DNA from: Klugiella xanthotipulae
GTDB taxonomy: Bacteria; Actinomycetota; Actinomycetes; Actinomycetales; Microbacteriaceae
Length of the DNA: 64,000 nt
NCBI RefSeq assembly: GCF_006716695.1
Contig: NZ_VFPN01000003.1
Span: 124,001 to 188,000, forward strand
Direction: 5' to 3'
Positions 1 to 7,637 of this stretch are shown here, piece by piece (positions within the stretch are counted from its first letter, which is position 1; each line of letters starts with the position of its first letter). The position numbers and the translations under genes are program-made. The notes under the pieces were generated by a model. The model was not told the DNA's origin. It saw nothing but the letters and a program-made list of their open reading frames with translations, and ran no database searches.

Positions 1-149
1 GGGCCACCCGTTGGTGCAGGTAGCCCGGCAATAAACGCGGCCACAGATGCGGCCCCACGTAGGAGCGCTGCGGTCAGCGCGGTAGCCCCGAACCCTCCGA
101 GCGCGATATTCAGTAGGGCGTCGTTTGCTGATCTCGCGTGCTGCACCAT
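1..149 (-). CDS. N-terminus of a membrane protein, probably of a conjugative element (cut by window edge)
   Basis: Only the first 49 codons are in the window; the gene runs leftward off the edge. The start is an ATG at 149, with a strong AAGGAGG ribosome site about 8 bases upstream. The visible peptide begins MVQHARSAND and then becomes a long Ala/Gly/Leu-rich hydrophobic stretch from about residue 14 to 43, so it is a membrane protein with an early transmembrane segment. It follows the 208-699 gene and lies in the same direction as the VirB4-like fragment at 3115-4062. VirD4/TraG-type coupling proteins of actinobacterial integrative elements often start with a short hydrophilic head and hydrophobic helices, so that is my best guess. 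The identity is inferred from context only. Confidence 0.55.
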   Translation of the reverse strand, partial: MVQHARSANDALLNIALGGFGATALTAALLRGAASVAAFIAGLPAPTGG

Positions 150-207
150 GAGCGGTGCCTCCTTCCCCGCCGCTCGCGCGGCATGAGGAAGGTAGGGAGA
201 CCCGCGG

Positions 208-699
208 TCAGGGGAGCGTCTGGATACTCACTCGTCCCGAGACCCGCCCGACAAAGGCGAGTTCTCCCGCCATGCGGAGTTGCTCATCTTTGCCGATCGT
301 GGTGTGCACGAGCCCGTCGTGTGTAGCGGGGACATGTTTCATCACAAGACACACTGCAACGTGTTCCCCGGGAGCAAAGCCATCCCCGACGAGGTCGATG
401 AGCGAGGTAGGCGTGCGAGGCGGTTCCGAAGTGCGAGTGGGTGCACAGGCCGAGGGCGGACGTGGCGGTGTCAGAATGTCGACATGACGAGACCCGTCAC
501 TCTCGTGAATTTCAACCCGCGTAGGCCTCGCCAGCGAACTCACCGCGTCGGTAATAGCGGCGCCAAGAGCAGACCGGTGAACCCGGGCATCGTTCAGGGG
601 CTCTCCGTTGAGAATCACTACGGCATGGTCTGCGTCCTGAAACTTCGCAACCACAACCGGCAGGCCATGCGGTTCAGACGCTCGTAACGGATGTTCCAT
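208..699 (-). CDS. Hypothetical protein of an actinobacterial conjugative-element gene block
   Basis: The 163-residue product starts at the ATG at 699 (MEHPLRASEP). An in-frame ATG at 783 would add 28 residues, but neither start has a convincing ribosome site. The N-terminal 70 residues look like a small beta-rich domain with VVILNGEPL and an Arg-Val-His motif, followed by a Pro-rich linker (about residues 75-100) and a second part containing DLVGDGFAPGEHVAV. I recognise no catalytic motif. It is co-directional with, and just upstream of, the partial membrane gene at 1-149, and shares orientation with the VirB4 fragment. It is probably an accessory component of the same transfer region. Function is unknown. 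Confidence 0.6.
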   Translation of the reverse strand: MEHPLRASEPHGLPVVVAKFQDADHAVVILNGEPLNDARVHRSALGAAITDAVSSLARPTRVEIHESDGSRHVDILTPPRPPSACAPTRTSEPPRTPTSLIDLVGDGFAPGEHVAVCLVMKHVPATHDGLVHTTIGKDEQLRMAGELAFVGRVSGRVSIQTLP

Positions 700-885
700 T
701 TTGTTGGCCGTGAGGCGGCGGGTTCCCCCGCGCATCCGATGTGTTGTTAACGAGTCTGACCACCGTAAACCTTTAAACTTCATAGGGGATAGGTACGAGG
801 CACGGTCTTCATGAGTGTGGGGTGGAGCGCCTTAGCCCAGGCGGCCGCTACCCTGTTAAGGGATGCTTTATGTATGAGGAGCGTA

Positions 886-1989
886 ATGCCAGATCTAGAA
901 GAGAACGCCGCGCCGGATTTAGTGGGGAACGAAAAAGCCGAGAATGTCGAGGTAGCGCCCTCAATTTCATTAGGTTCTGACCTCGTGGCACGAACTAGAA
1001 TTGCGAAAGCTTTCGTTACAAATGCACCTCAAATCGATGTTAGTCGCTTAATCGCCCCCTCCACCCTAAATGCTATTCAATCAATGCAGACGGCAAGATT
1101 CTCTGAATTGATTTCCGCGATGAAATCAGTGAATCCGGTAGTTGATTTGAGCCCATTTGTGGAGAGTGTCAATGTGTCTCAGTCATTTGCTACAGGAATC
1201 GCTCCGCTTATTGCCAAAATTCAAACTTCGGTTCCGAAAATAAGCTTCCCGACTGTTGCCCGATTCATGATTCCAACTTTAAGCTGGATCGCTCAAGACC
1301 AACTTGATAGAATATTCGAGAGGATTGACTGGGAATCTCTGCGTCGTCGCAGTCTTATACCTGCGAATTGGCCTGAAAATTTCGAGGAATTTCTGCCTGC
1401 TATTGAGGAGGCACTTAACGTAGAAGGCTTGCCTCTGGCATGGGTTCCAAGACGCGAGATTTTCTTGAAGCTTGTAACGGCATCGAGTGCCGAGGAGCGG
1501 ATAGTTATCCTCCATGAACATCGCGATGCTGTGCTTGAAGATTGTACAAAATTAGTTTTAGGATTTGAGAATGACTTTATGGCTGCACAAATACCACTTG
1601 CTGAAGAGGTTATTGAGGCGTGTCATTCTGGGCATTGGCGTGTTGCTGCTGTATCTGCTGTGATGATCGTTCATACGATTGTTGAAAACCTTGACTGGCC
1701 TACCAACCCGCAAGGGCTAGTAAAGAATCACGGATTCGCAGGGTCATCTGTGTCCGATGAAACGATTGAGAAGGCTACTCGGGCTCCATTCGTTTCTTTC
1801 TATGTCGAATGGCACCCTAAATCCGGTAAGCCTCAGCCTAAGGGTATTGCTCGTCATATGATATCGCATCGGGTTTCTGATGAGCATCTAGATGAGCATA
1901 ATTGCATGATAGCTGTAATGCTAATGGCCTCGCTCATGGAGTCCGTTTTCCAGCTTGGATTGGGTGATGCTATAACTGTCGTCACTTAG
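886..1989 (+). CDS. Hypothetical protein with HEPN-like C-terminal motif (possible abortive-infection/defence gene)
   Basis: The 367-residue product starts at the ATG at 886, preceded by GAGGAG 5 bases upstream; an upstream in-frame ATG at 811 has no such site. The base composition is visibly poorer in G+C than the flanking genes, which suggests acquisition. The N-terminal half (residues 1-120) is Ser/Val-rich with no known motif. The C-terminal part is helical, contains an Ala-rich helix around VAAVSAVMIVHTIVENL, and ends with ARHMISHR at residues 322-329. That Arg-X4-His spacing matches the HEPN-family active-site signature. HEPN proteins are often RNases in Abi or toxin-antitoxin systems. 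It is convergent with the 2026-2760 gene, which has a related layout. The HEPN assignment is motif-level inference. Confidence 0.6.
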   Translation: MPDLEENAAPDLVGNEKAENVEVAPSISLGSDLVARTRIAKAFVTNAPQIDVSRLIAPSTLNAIQSMQTARFSELISAMKSVNPVVDLSPFVESVNVSQSFATGIAPLIAKIQTSVPKISFPTVARFMIPTLSWIAQDQLDRIFERIDWESLRRRSLIPANWPENFEEFLPAIEEALNVEGLPLAWVPRREIFLKLVTASSAEERIVILHEHRDAVLEDCTKLVLGFENDFMAAQIPLAEEVIEACHSGHWRVAAVSAVMIVHTIVENLDWPTNPQGLVKNHGFAGSSVSDETIEKATRAPFVSFYVEWHPKSGKPQPKGIARHMISHRVSDEHLDEHNCMIAVMLMASLMESVFQLGLGDAITVVT

Positions 1990-2025
1990 GCGACTCATAT
2001 TGGTAGCAGTACAAGGGTGATCTTG

Positions 2026-2760
2026 TTACTTCTGCTTATCGTTTTGATCCATTAAGTCGGAGTGTTGAAGTTTGATCTGACTGAGTAGTAGGCTGGATAG
2101 CCCTAGAACCCCCAGTGCGTATTTCTTGACGTCGTTGCGATCCTGGATTCCGTGTCTGTCGACATTTCCAATGGCTGCAATAAGGCCAGTACCTAGATTT
2201 CGCCAGCCATCAGTCTCGTTCGGTTGACTACCCAAAGCTAACGGCCCACCTGAATTGAGCGCCTTGGTGAAGAGGGAATGGCCCACGAGCTTCTTGCCGT
2301 CGGAGCCTACGGGGTTCCCTGCCCATTGGCGAACTTTATGCTCTACATAGATGCAGGCAGCACTCGGGACTTGCTCCCAACGTTCCTCTATTACGGAGTG
2401 TCTTACATGGCTCCACAGCCCAGAATCATACTGGGTGCTATCTGCCGCTGATGGGCCTACAGCGATTTCAAGCACGTAGATTGCTGCATCGATTATGCTG
2501 CAAGCATCGCGCATTCGACTACGGAAAAATTCTGCATGTATCTCATCTTCGCCAGGAGCACCTGTCCAAAATCCCATACTGTACTTAAGCTTTGAAAAGT
2601 CTTCGACAATGGTGGAATCTGAGCCCAAACTCTGCTGCAGGACTGCCTGTACTTTCGCTTTCCACTCCTTATTTGCAGGTGTATCGGCTTGAACTGCAGG
2701 ATCACTGGCTGCGCAGTCGTTCAAATTACGCAGCTCGATGATGGCGCGTTCGGGTTTCAT
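2026..2760 (-). CDS. TIGR02391 / Hypoth_Ymh-like (Abi/HEPN-like) protein
   Basis: The 244-residue protein starts at the ATG at 2760, with GGAGGT 5 bases upstream. The last 120 residues follow the layout of the TIGR02391/Ymh family: a helix with RWEQVPSAACIYVEHKVRQW, then GSDGKKLVGHSLFTKALN, a WRNLGTGLIAAIGN stretch, and a final helix LGLSSLLLSQI. Family members usually carry Arg-Asn-x3-His near this point; here the aligned segment reads GNVDRH, so the usual Arg is Gly while an Arg sits next to the His. These domains belong to the HEPN superfamily and often appear in mobile or defence islands. The gene lies between conjugative-transfer genes and is convergent with 886-1989. Family placement is by eye; activity is unknown. 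Confidence 0.6.
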   Translation of the reverse strand: MKPERAIIELRNLNDCAASDPAVQADTPANKEWKAKVQAVLQQSLGSDSTIVEDFSKLKYSMGFWTGAPGEDEIHAEFFRSRMRDACSIIDAAIYVLEIAVGPSAADSTQYDSGLWSHVRHSVIEERWEQVPSAACIYVEHKVRQWAGNPVGSDGKKLVGHSLFTKALNSGGPLALGSQPNETDGWRNLGTGLIAAIGNVDRHGIQDRNDVKKYALGVLGLSSLLLSQIKLQHSDLMDQNDKQK

Positions 2761-2887
2761 GCGGACCTCCTGGTTTGCCACCAATGCTACTCGGTCTCGT
2801 TTTTCTGTTTGGCTGAGAGGAGATAGAGTCCAGGCACCATTAACGGACGAAAAGCGAGATTTTGTATGTGGCGCAAATATGCTAGCG

Positions 2888-3097
2888 CTACTCTCGTGCC
2901 ATGCCCGGGGAATTATTCTCCATCAAGCAGTGGCCGCCGCCGAAGGTTTCAGGGTCCTCGTAGGACAGGTGAACGTGGTCCATGAACGTGATCCCAATTT
3001 GCTGCATACAGATGTCGAAGGTGAACATAATGTCACTGAGTTGCCCCCGACTTGGTGACGGCTGCCGTCGCTCAGATTGTTGCTCTGGTTCACTCAC
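2888..3097 (-). CDS. Small hypothetical protein downstream of VirB4 fragment
   Basis: The 69-residue product starts at GTG 3097, with AGGAG 8 bases upstream. The start lies only 17 bases past the stop of the VirB4-like fragment and in the same direction, so the two were probably co-transcribed. The product is polar and begins with a Glu/Gln/Arg/Ser-rich head (MSEPEQQSER). It then has a short mixed segment with FDICMQQIGITFMDHVHL and a Gly-rich end. No domain is recognised. The good ribosome site and operon position argue that it is real. Confidence 0.5.
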   Translation of the reverse strand: MSEPEQQSERRQPSPSRGQLSDIMFTFDICMQQIGITFMDHVHLSYEDPETFGGGHCLMENNSPGMARE

Positions 3098-3114
3098 GTC
3101 GTGTCTCCTATCGG

Positions 3115-4062
3115 CTATCGGTTCGTGGGCTCTTGGGTCATGCGTTGTGTCGTATCAAAGGCGGCGAGTTCTTCGGGGTGGAGTTGGTGCTGCACGACAA
3201 ATGACCGGTCCTTGATTCGCCACAGCCCTTGCCCTGTCCCCAGTGTCGGTAGGAGCTTCTGTTCGGTTCTGGTGAGGCCGAGTGTTGCTGCTGTTGTTCC
3301 GAGTTGGTCGGATTCCTGCCGGTAGATGATTCGGGACTCTGCGTTGGCTAGGAGGGAAGAGGCGAGGGCTCTCATCGCGGATCCGTGATCTCCGACGGTG
3401 TCGAGATCGGTGAGCTTGTGGAAGACGAGGAGGTTGGCGATGCCGTAGTGACGGGCGAGTCGCCATTGAGCATCCATTCGCTTGAGCAGGGCGGGGTGTG
3501 ACATTAACCGCCAGGCTTCGTCATACACCACCCACCGCTGCCCACCGTTCGGGTCCAGGAGCGCCGCTTCCATCCACGCCGAGGAGCACGTCATCAGCAC
3601 GCTGATCAGGGTGGAATTCTCCACCACCCGGGACAGGTCAAGGCTGATCATGGGGAGGGTGGGGTCGAAGGTTACCGTGGATGGCCCGTCGAAAAGCCCG
3701 GCGAGGTCTCCGTACACGAGTCGGCGCAGAGCATGCCCGACAAGTCGGCCGTCCTCCTGCAACCGGTCTGCACCAAACCCGCCGGGGTCAGGATTCAGCA
3801 GGTAGTCAACGACCATGGGCAGGATCGGCACGGTCGCTGTTGCCATCACCGTCTTCAGAGCCACATCCACGGCCGTATGCTCCAGCGGTGTCATAGGGCG
3901 CTCTAGGACGGTTTCGGCGAGTGCCCCGATGAGGTCTCGCCGTCGGGCTTCAACAGCGGCACCCCACTCGAGGTCTGTCAGACCTCCGGGGCGGTATCCC
4001 TCATCGAGGGGGTTGAGTCGGTTGCGCAGGCCGTGCCCCAGGATGATGGCCTTGCCACCGAC
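3115..4062 (-). pseudogene. VirB4/TraC-like type IV secretion ATPase, 5' part lost to IS insertion
   Basis: The reading frame is open from the stop at 3115 back to the IS boundary at 4062, beyond the first in-frame ATG at 3894, so the original gene extended further and its 5' part is gone. The remaining ~315 residues are the C-terminal ATPase half seen in actinobacterial conjugative elements. An NRLNPLDEGYRPGGLTD segment is followed by RPMTPLEHTAVDVAL, a Walker-B-like WVVYDEAWRLM, then LLVFHKLTDLDTVGDHGS and a terminal GLWRIKDRSFVVQH. Such ATPases energise assembly and transfer by the mating-pair apparatus at the inner membrane. The Walker A region would lie in the missing part, so the fragment cannot be functional. 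Confidence 0.85.
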
Positions 4063-4086
4063 TGGTTTGGCCTGGGTTTAGTTCCG
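4063..4086 (+). repeat. IS3 element terminal inverted repeat, left
   Basis: This 24-bp repeat begins TGGTTTGGCCTGGG and is a perfect reverse complement of 5346-5369. It marks the end distal to orfA. Confidence 0.9.
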
Positions 4087-4099
4087 ACTATTTTGTTCA

Positions 4100-5009
4100 T
4101 CACTCGACGGTTGTCACGAGTGACTGCGCCTCAGCATAGTACGCCGTCTCAACCTCGACCGGGGTTCGCCTGCCTAGCTCGCCGTGGAGGCGCTCATTGT
4201 TCCACCACCACACATACTCCAGGGTGGCGAGTTCGACTTCCTCAACTGTTTTCCAGGGGCCACGCCTGCGGATGAGTTCTGCTTTGTAGAGCGCGTTCAC
4301 TGACTCGGCCAGGGCATTATCGTAGCTGTCACCTACGGTCCCCGTTGAAGGAATCGCCCCCAGTTCTCTGACGCGGTTGGAGTAGACCATCGACATGTAG
4401 TTCGATCCGTGGTCGCTGTGATGCACGGCCCCGTCGAGCGTTCCACCTGATTGCCAGGCCGCCATCTCAAGCGCCTGCAGCGGCAGTATCTCAGCTTTCA
4501 GTGTTGAGGCAACGTTCCAGCCAACGATCTTACGATCAAAGACATCAATAATGAACGCGGTGTATGCGAACCCAGCCCACGTAGCAACGTAAGTGATGTC
4601 ACACACCAACAACTTCATTGGCCCGTCGGCCACGAACTGGCGTTCGACGAGATCACCCGGCAGCTGATCCCTGACGTCACTCGTTGTTGTGAAGGCTCTC
4701 TTCGAACGACGTACTCCACGCACTCCGGCGATTTTCATCAGACGCTCGGTTTGGTCGCGTCCGATGACCCACCCTGCTCTGGTGAGGAGGGCGTGCATCT
4801 TGCGGCGCCCGTAGACGCTGTAGTGCTGTTTGTGGAGTTGACGGATCTCGGTGACGAGAATCTCGTCGCGTAGTTTCCTGACCGACGGGAGTCTGTGTTT
4901 CGCTGCCCGATATCCTCGGGACGTCAGAAACACGAATTGCCGAGCCCAGCACACGGCACAGGAACTCAACCCCGAAACGATCACGATAGGTATCGATGAA
5001 TTGGATCAT
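4100..5009 (-). pseudogene. IS3-family transposase orfB (DDE integrase), frameshifted
   Basis: The natural start is the ATG at 5009, which overlaps the orfA stop in an ATGA arrangement and begins MIQFIDTYRDRFGVEFLCRV. After GSAIR (about base 4935) the homologous reading continues in another frame as VFLTSRGYRAAKHRLPS to the end at 4100. One base gained or two lost is enough to explain the break. The catalytic triad is intact in the second frame: Asp in VCDITYVATW, Asp in HHSDHGSNY and Glu in DNALAESVNALYKAE. IS3 elements normally make a fusion OrfAB by programmed slippage at the orfA/orfB junction. This break is inside orfB and is more likely a mutation. An ATG at 4984 would give a 294-residue product lacking the true N-terminus. 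Confidence 0.8.
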
Positions 5010-5320
5010 TTCGTTCGTGGCGGGTCGAGTTCCTTGGCGAAAAATATGCTCGCAGCTCGCAAGACTTCGTTTGCTTTCTTGAGTTCAGCGACTTCGCGGC
5101 GCAGTCGCCGGTTCTCCTCGTTCATATCAGTGGTCACGCCGGGTTTTTGGCCAGTATCGATCAGCGTTTGACGATGCCAGATACGCAGCGTGTCTGGTGA
5201 GACACCGAGGAGCTTGCCGACCTGGTTGCTGGCTGCGTTGAGGCTCGTATGCTCGGGGAGCGCTTCGGTGAGCATACGCAGCGCGCGTTCACGGAATTCT
5301 GGTTCATATTTGTTTGCCAT
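5006..5320 (-). CDS. IS3-family transposase orfA (helix-turn-helix)
   Basis: This 104-residue DNA-binding subunit begins MANKYEPEFRERALRML. It contains a helix-turn-helix (VGKLLGVSPDTLRIWHRQ, about residues 35-52) followed by a leucine-zipper-like coiled coil (NRRLRREVAELKKANEVLR, about residues 71-89), the standard IS3 OrfA layout. It recognises the element's inverted repeats and multimerises with OrfB. The ATG of orfB overlaps its stop. OrfA is intact although the partner orfB is frameshifted. Confidence 0.9.
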   Translation of the reverse strand: MANKYEPEFRERALRMLTEALPEHTSLNAASNQVGKLLGVSPDTLRIWHRQTLIDTGQKPGVTTDMNEENRRLRREVAELKKANEVLRAASIFFAKELDPPRTK

Positions 5321-5345
5321 GGTGTTCCTATCCTTGTTGAAAGTA

Positions 5346-5369
5346 CGGAACTAAACCCAGGCCAAACCA
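5346..5369 (-). repeat. IS3 element terminal inverted repeat, right
   Basis: This is the perfect 24-bp reverse complement of 4063-4086, ending ...AAACCA. It lies just upstream of orfA and marks the promoter-proximal end. Confidence 0.9.
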
Positions 5370-5472
5370 TTCCTCGATCGGATACCTCACACCCATCGAG
5401 AAAGAGAACGCGTACTACCGTGAGATGAACTCCCAGCGCCAGCCGGCGCCGGGAGAACTCGCCCTCCACTAA
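5370..5472 (+). pseudogene. C-terminal remnant of a second IS3-family transposase
   Basis: On the plus strand the frame entering from the IS end reads HSSIGYLTPIEKENAYYRE, then ends QRQPAPGELALH and a stop at 5470-5472. The 'HSS(I/L)GYLTP' motif is the conserved end of IS3 OrfB integrases, so this is the last ~34 codons of a different IS3 transposase whose remainder is absent. The first codon is completed by the final CA of the resident element. The resident IS3 therefore ended up inside, or was joined to, another IS3 gene. Confidence 0.75.
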
Positions 5473-5540
5473 ACCCGGGGCGATTCACTAATCTGCGCCA
5501 GGGTATAGTCCTCACGATAGGGATGTCAGACTCGTTCAAC

Positions 5541-5675
5541 CTACTCTGGGTCGAGACCTGGTTGACGACGTGTTGCTCCTGCCGTGCGCACATGACGCAT
5601 CACAGTTTGCCGATGCATCCCAACCGTGGCGGCCACCTGTCGAGTACACGCACCAGCGTTAGAGAGCGAACAGGC
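5541..5675 (-). pseudogene. Possible helix-turn-helix protein remnant
   Basis: A minus-strand frame ending at 5541 encodes ACTRQVAATVGMHRQTVMRH followed by VRTAGATRRQPGLDPE. This resembles the helix-turn-helix found at the end of serine recombinases or in small transposase-linked DNA-binding proteins. The preceding residues (toward 5756) do not look like a coherent protein, so I take it as a decayed tail. The rest of 5473-5929 shows no convincing gene; it is inter-element debris between the IS remnants and the VOC gene. Confidence 0.3.
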
Positions 5676-5929
5676 GAGCAGCTGTTTCGGGGACGACCGG
5701 GTTTCGAACATCATCCAGCTCGGCACTGAACGTTCGACATTCCAACGTGTAACCACGCGGTTGCTGTTGGGTCTCGACTCTTTTTTGATGCCTGGCTATC
5801 GTGTGATCTTTCGCCGCGTGGCGTCTGGTCGCCTATCTGAACGGACGGCGTATCCTGGGGTGAAATGCTTTCTAGCGGTGCCACTTGCACGGAAAGCGAT
5901 GATATTCAGGAGAGAAGTGGAGAACGCGC

Positions 5930-6337
5930 GTGTCGCATCTGGTTATTCATTTTGAAATTCATGCATCCGAGCCGGAGAAGGTGATCGCATTCTATTCTGA
6001 GCTTCTCGGTTGGAACTTCACCCGATTTGGCGAGATGACGTATTGGACTATCGAGACGGGGGAGGGCTCCGTTACGACGGAGGCTACCGGCTACGGCATC
6101 AATGGTGGTCTGACTCAGCGCCGCGGTCCCCGCCCCGCGTCGGGCGACCCCGTCAACGGTGCCGTGCTTGTTGTTGCGGTCGGGGATGTGGATGGGATCT
6201 TTGCCCGCGGAATTGAACTCGGCGGCGCGGAAGCGATGGCCCCGAACACTACGCCGGGTGTTGGCCGACTCGCCTACCTGCGAGATCCTGATGGGAACGT
6301 GTTTGGCCTGATTTCTCCTGAGATGCCGGTTGTCTGA
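5930..6337 (+). CDS. VOC-family (glyoxalase/bleomycin-resistance fold) protein
   Basis: The 135-residue product starts at GTG 5930, with an AGGAGAGAAG-type ribosome site upstream. It shows the paired beta-alpha-beta-beta-beta layout of a single vicinal-oxygen-chelate domain: HFEIHASEPEKVIAFYSELLGW at the start, GGLTQRRGP in the middle, and LAYLRDPDGNVFGLISP at the end. VOC proteins bind a metal or small hydrophobic ligands and include dioxygenases, epimerases and antibiotic-binding proteins. The potential metal ligands here are His and Glu in the first strand, and the substrate is unknown. The gene stands alone at the edge of the accessory region. Confidence 0.8.
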   Translation: MSHLVIHFEIHASEPEKVIAFYSELLGWNFTRFGEMTYWTIETGEGSVTTEATGYGINGGLTQRRGPRPASGDPVNGAVLVVAVGDVDGIFARGIELGGAEAMAPNTTPGVGRLAYLRDPDGNVFGLISPEMPVV

Positions 6338-6451
6338 GCGCCCATATCGCAGATTTTCGACTCGGGCTCAGGCTGATTTCTGGTCTGCGGCCACTCGGCG
6401 GTGGGTCGTGAGCATTCTCAGTCTGTTGAAGGAGTGCCAGGTCAATCGGGT

Positions 6452-6640
6452 TTACCGCTGACCCGGTAGCTGCAGGGTCCGTCCAGCGATGTCGGTGAGT
6501 TGCGGCTGGCCGGAGACGAATCGGGCGGTGCCGGTGATTGTCGGGAGCCGCTCATCCACCCGGATGTCGCGGTCATCTGCGTTGATCTCGGCTGCGATTT
6601 CCGCTGAAATTCCGAGCAAGGTGAGGGTCGCTGCACACCA
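6452..6640 (-). pseudogene. Remnant of an unrecognised gene (C-terminal fragment)
   Basis: The frame is open from an in-frame stop at 6641-6643 to the TAA at 6452, about 62 codons, with no ATG or GTG near the beginning. It reads like genuine protein (AEIAAEINADDRDIRVDERL ... ITGTARFVSGQPQLTDIAG). The third codon positions are GC-rich as in neighbouring genes. I read it as the surviving tail of a deleted gene of unknown family. The surrounding 6338-6827 otherwise holds only the SDR gene's upstream region. Confidence 0.45.
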
Positions 6641-6827
6641 CTAACTTGGAAGAGGCGACCTACCGGTATCACCGGAATCTGTCAGGAAAAGGGAGCAGTA
6701 TGGGGAAGGCAACGGCGCACGGAGAAACGACCGAGGGGTGGAACCCTAACTTGATGTTTGTGGCCGTCGCGCACGCTACTCGCCCATATTGGGCGCGAGC
6801 ATAATTCACCCTAGAAGAGGTTTCATC

Positions 6828-7580
6828 ATGACGCTCGAATTTGAGAACAAGGTTGCTCTGGTTACGGGAGGTGGCTCGGGTATTGGCGCGGCGGTCTCGC
6901 GCACCCTGGCCGGTGGCGGTGCCGCTGTGGTTGTAGCCGACATCAACGAAGCTTCGGCTCAGGCTATTGTTGCCGAGATTACCGCTGCGGGGGGTCGAGC
7001 TACTGCTTTTGTCGGTGACACCTCTGACCCCGACTCGGTGAAGGCTTCCGTTGACCACGCTGTCAGTACATACGGTGCGTTGCACTTGGCCGTGAACAAC
7101 GCTGGAATCGGCGGTCCGCTGGGTCTTGCAGCGGACATTGACATCGCCGGGTGGCAGAAGGTTATCGACATTAACCTCAGCGCGGTTTTCTACGGTGTGC
7201 ACTACCAGATTCCTGCGATGCTGGCTGCTGGCGGCGGGTCAATCGTTAATGTCTCCTCGATCCTCGGTCTCGTTGCAGAGCCCACAGCGGTCCCGTACAC
7301 CGCGGCTAAGCACGGTGTGGCTGGGCTGACAAAGGCGGCGGCCACGGGATACGCGAGCCAGGGCATCCGGGTCAACTCAATCCATCCCGGCTACATCGAG
7401 ACCCCACTGCTCGGCAGCATGCCACCCGAGGCGCACGATGCGCTTATTGCTAAGCACCCGATTGGCCGCCTGGGCACGGCGGAAGAGGTCGCTGAGGTCA
7501 TCGCTTTCCTGCTTTCCGACAGGGCCTCGTTTGTTACGGGTTCGCAGTACACCGTTGATGGTGGGTACACGAGCATCTAG
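6828..7580 (+). CDS. Short-chain dehydrogenase/reductase (SDR)
   Basis: This 250-residue classical SDR starts at the ATG at 6828 (MTLEFENKVALVTGGGSGIG) behind an AGAAGAGG ribosome site. It has the NAD(P)-binding TGGGSGIG motif near residue 14, Asp in VVVADIN (which favours NAD), NNAGI near residue 90, the catalytic Ser in NVSSILG, YTAAK with the catalytic Tyr and Lys, and a C-terminal VTGSQYTVDGGYTSI. It is a soluble oxidoreductase acting on an alcohol or ketone; the substrate cannot be read from the sequence. It resembles glucose- or cyclohexanol-dehydrogenase-like members. The gene is a single transcription unit. Confidence 0.9.
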   Translation: MTLEFENKVALVTGGGSGIGAAVSRTLAGGGAAVVVADINEASAQAIVAEITAAGGRATAFVGDTSDPDSVKASVDHAVSTYGALHLAVNNAGIGGPLGLAADIDIAGWQKVIDINLSAVFYGVHYQIPAMLAAGGGSIVNVSSILGLVAEPTAVPYTAAKHGVAGLTKAAATGYASQGIRVNSIHPGYIETPLLGSMPPEAHDALIAKHPIGRLGTAEEVAEVIAFLLSDRASFVTGSQYTVDGGYTSI

Positions 7581-7637
7581 GCCAACCATCCCTCGGGGTG
7601 GGGTGTGAGGCTTTATGCCTCGTACTTCACCCCATTT

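Larger units (their letters stand above)
4063..5369 (-). mobile_element. IS3-family insertion sequence, 1307 bp
   Basis: The element is bounded by 24-bp perfect inverted repeats (4063-4086 and 5346-5369) with the 5'-TG...CA-3' ends typical of IS3. Inside, on the minus strand, are orfA (helix-turn-helix) and an overlapping orfB (DDE integrase). The left end cuts a VirB4-like gene and the right end abuts the tail of another IS3 transposase. The flanking bases (CGAC left, TTCC right) show no 3-5 bp target duplication. The element therefore did not arrive by a simple insertion at this site, or one flank was later replaced by recombination or deletion. orfB carries a frameshift, so the copy is probably immobile on its own. 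Confidence 0.9.

Noticed and set aside
4059-5373. Possible target-site duplication of the IS3 element
   Set aside because: The bases immediately outside the inverted repeats (CGAC and TTCC) do not match.
5626-5955. 109-aa plus-strand frame upstream of the VOC gene
   Set aside because: It overlaps the VOC start in another frame and lacks coherent protein features.
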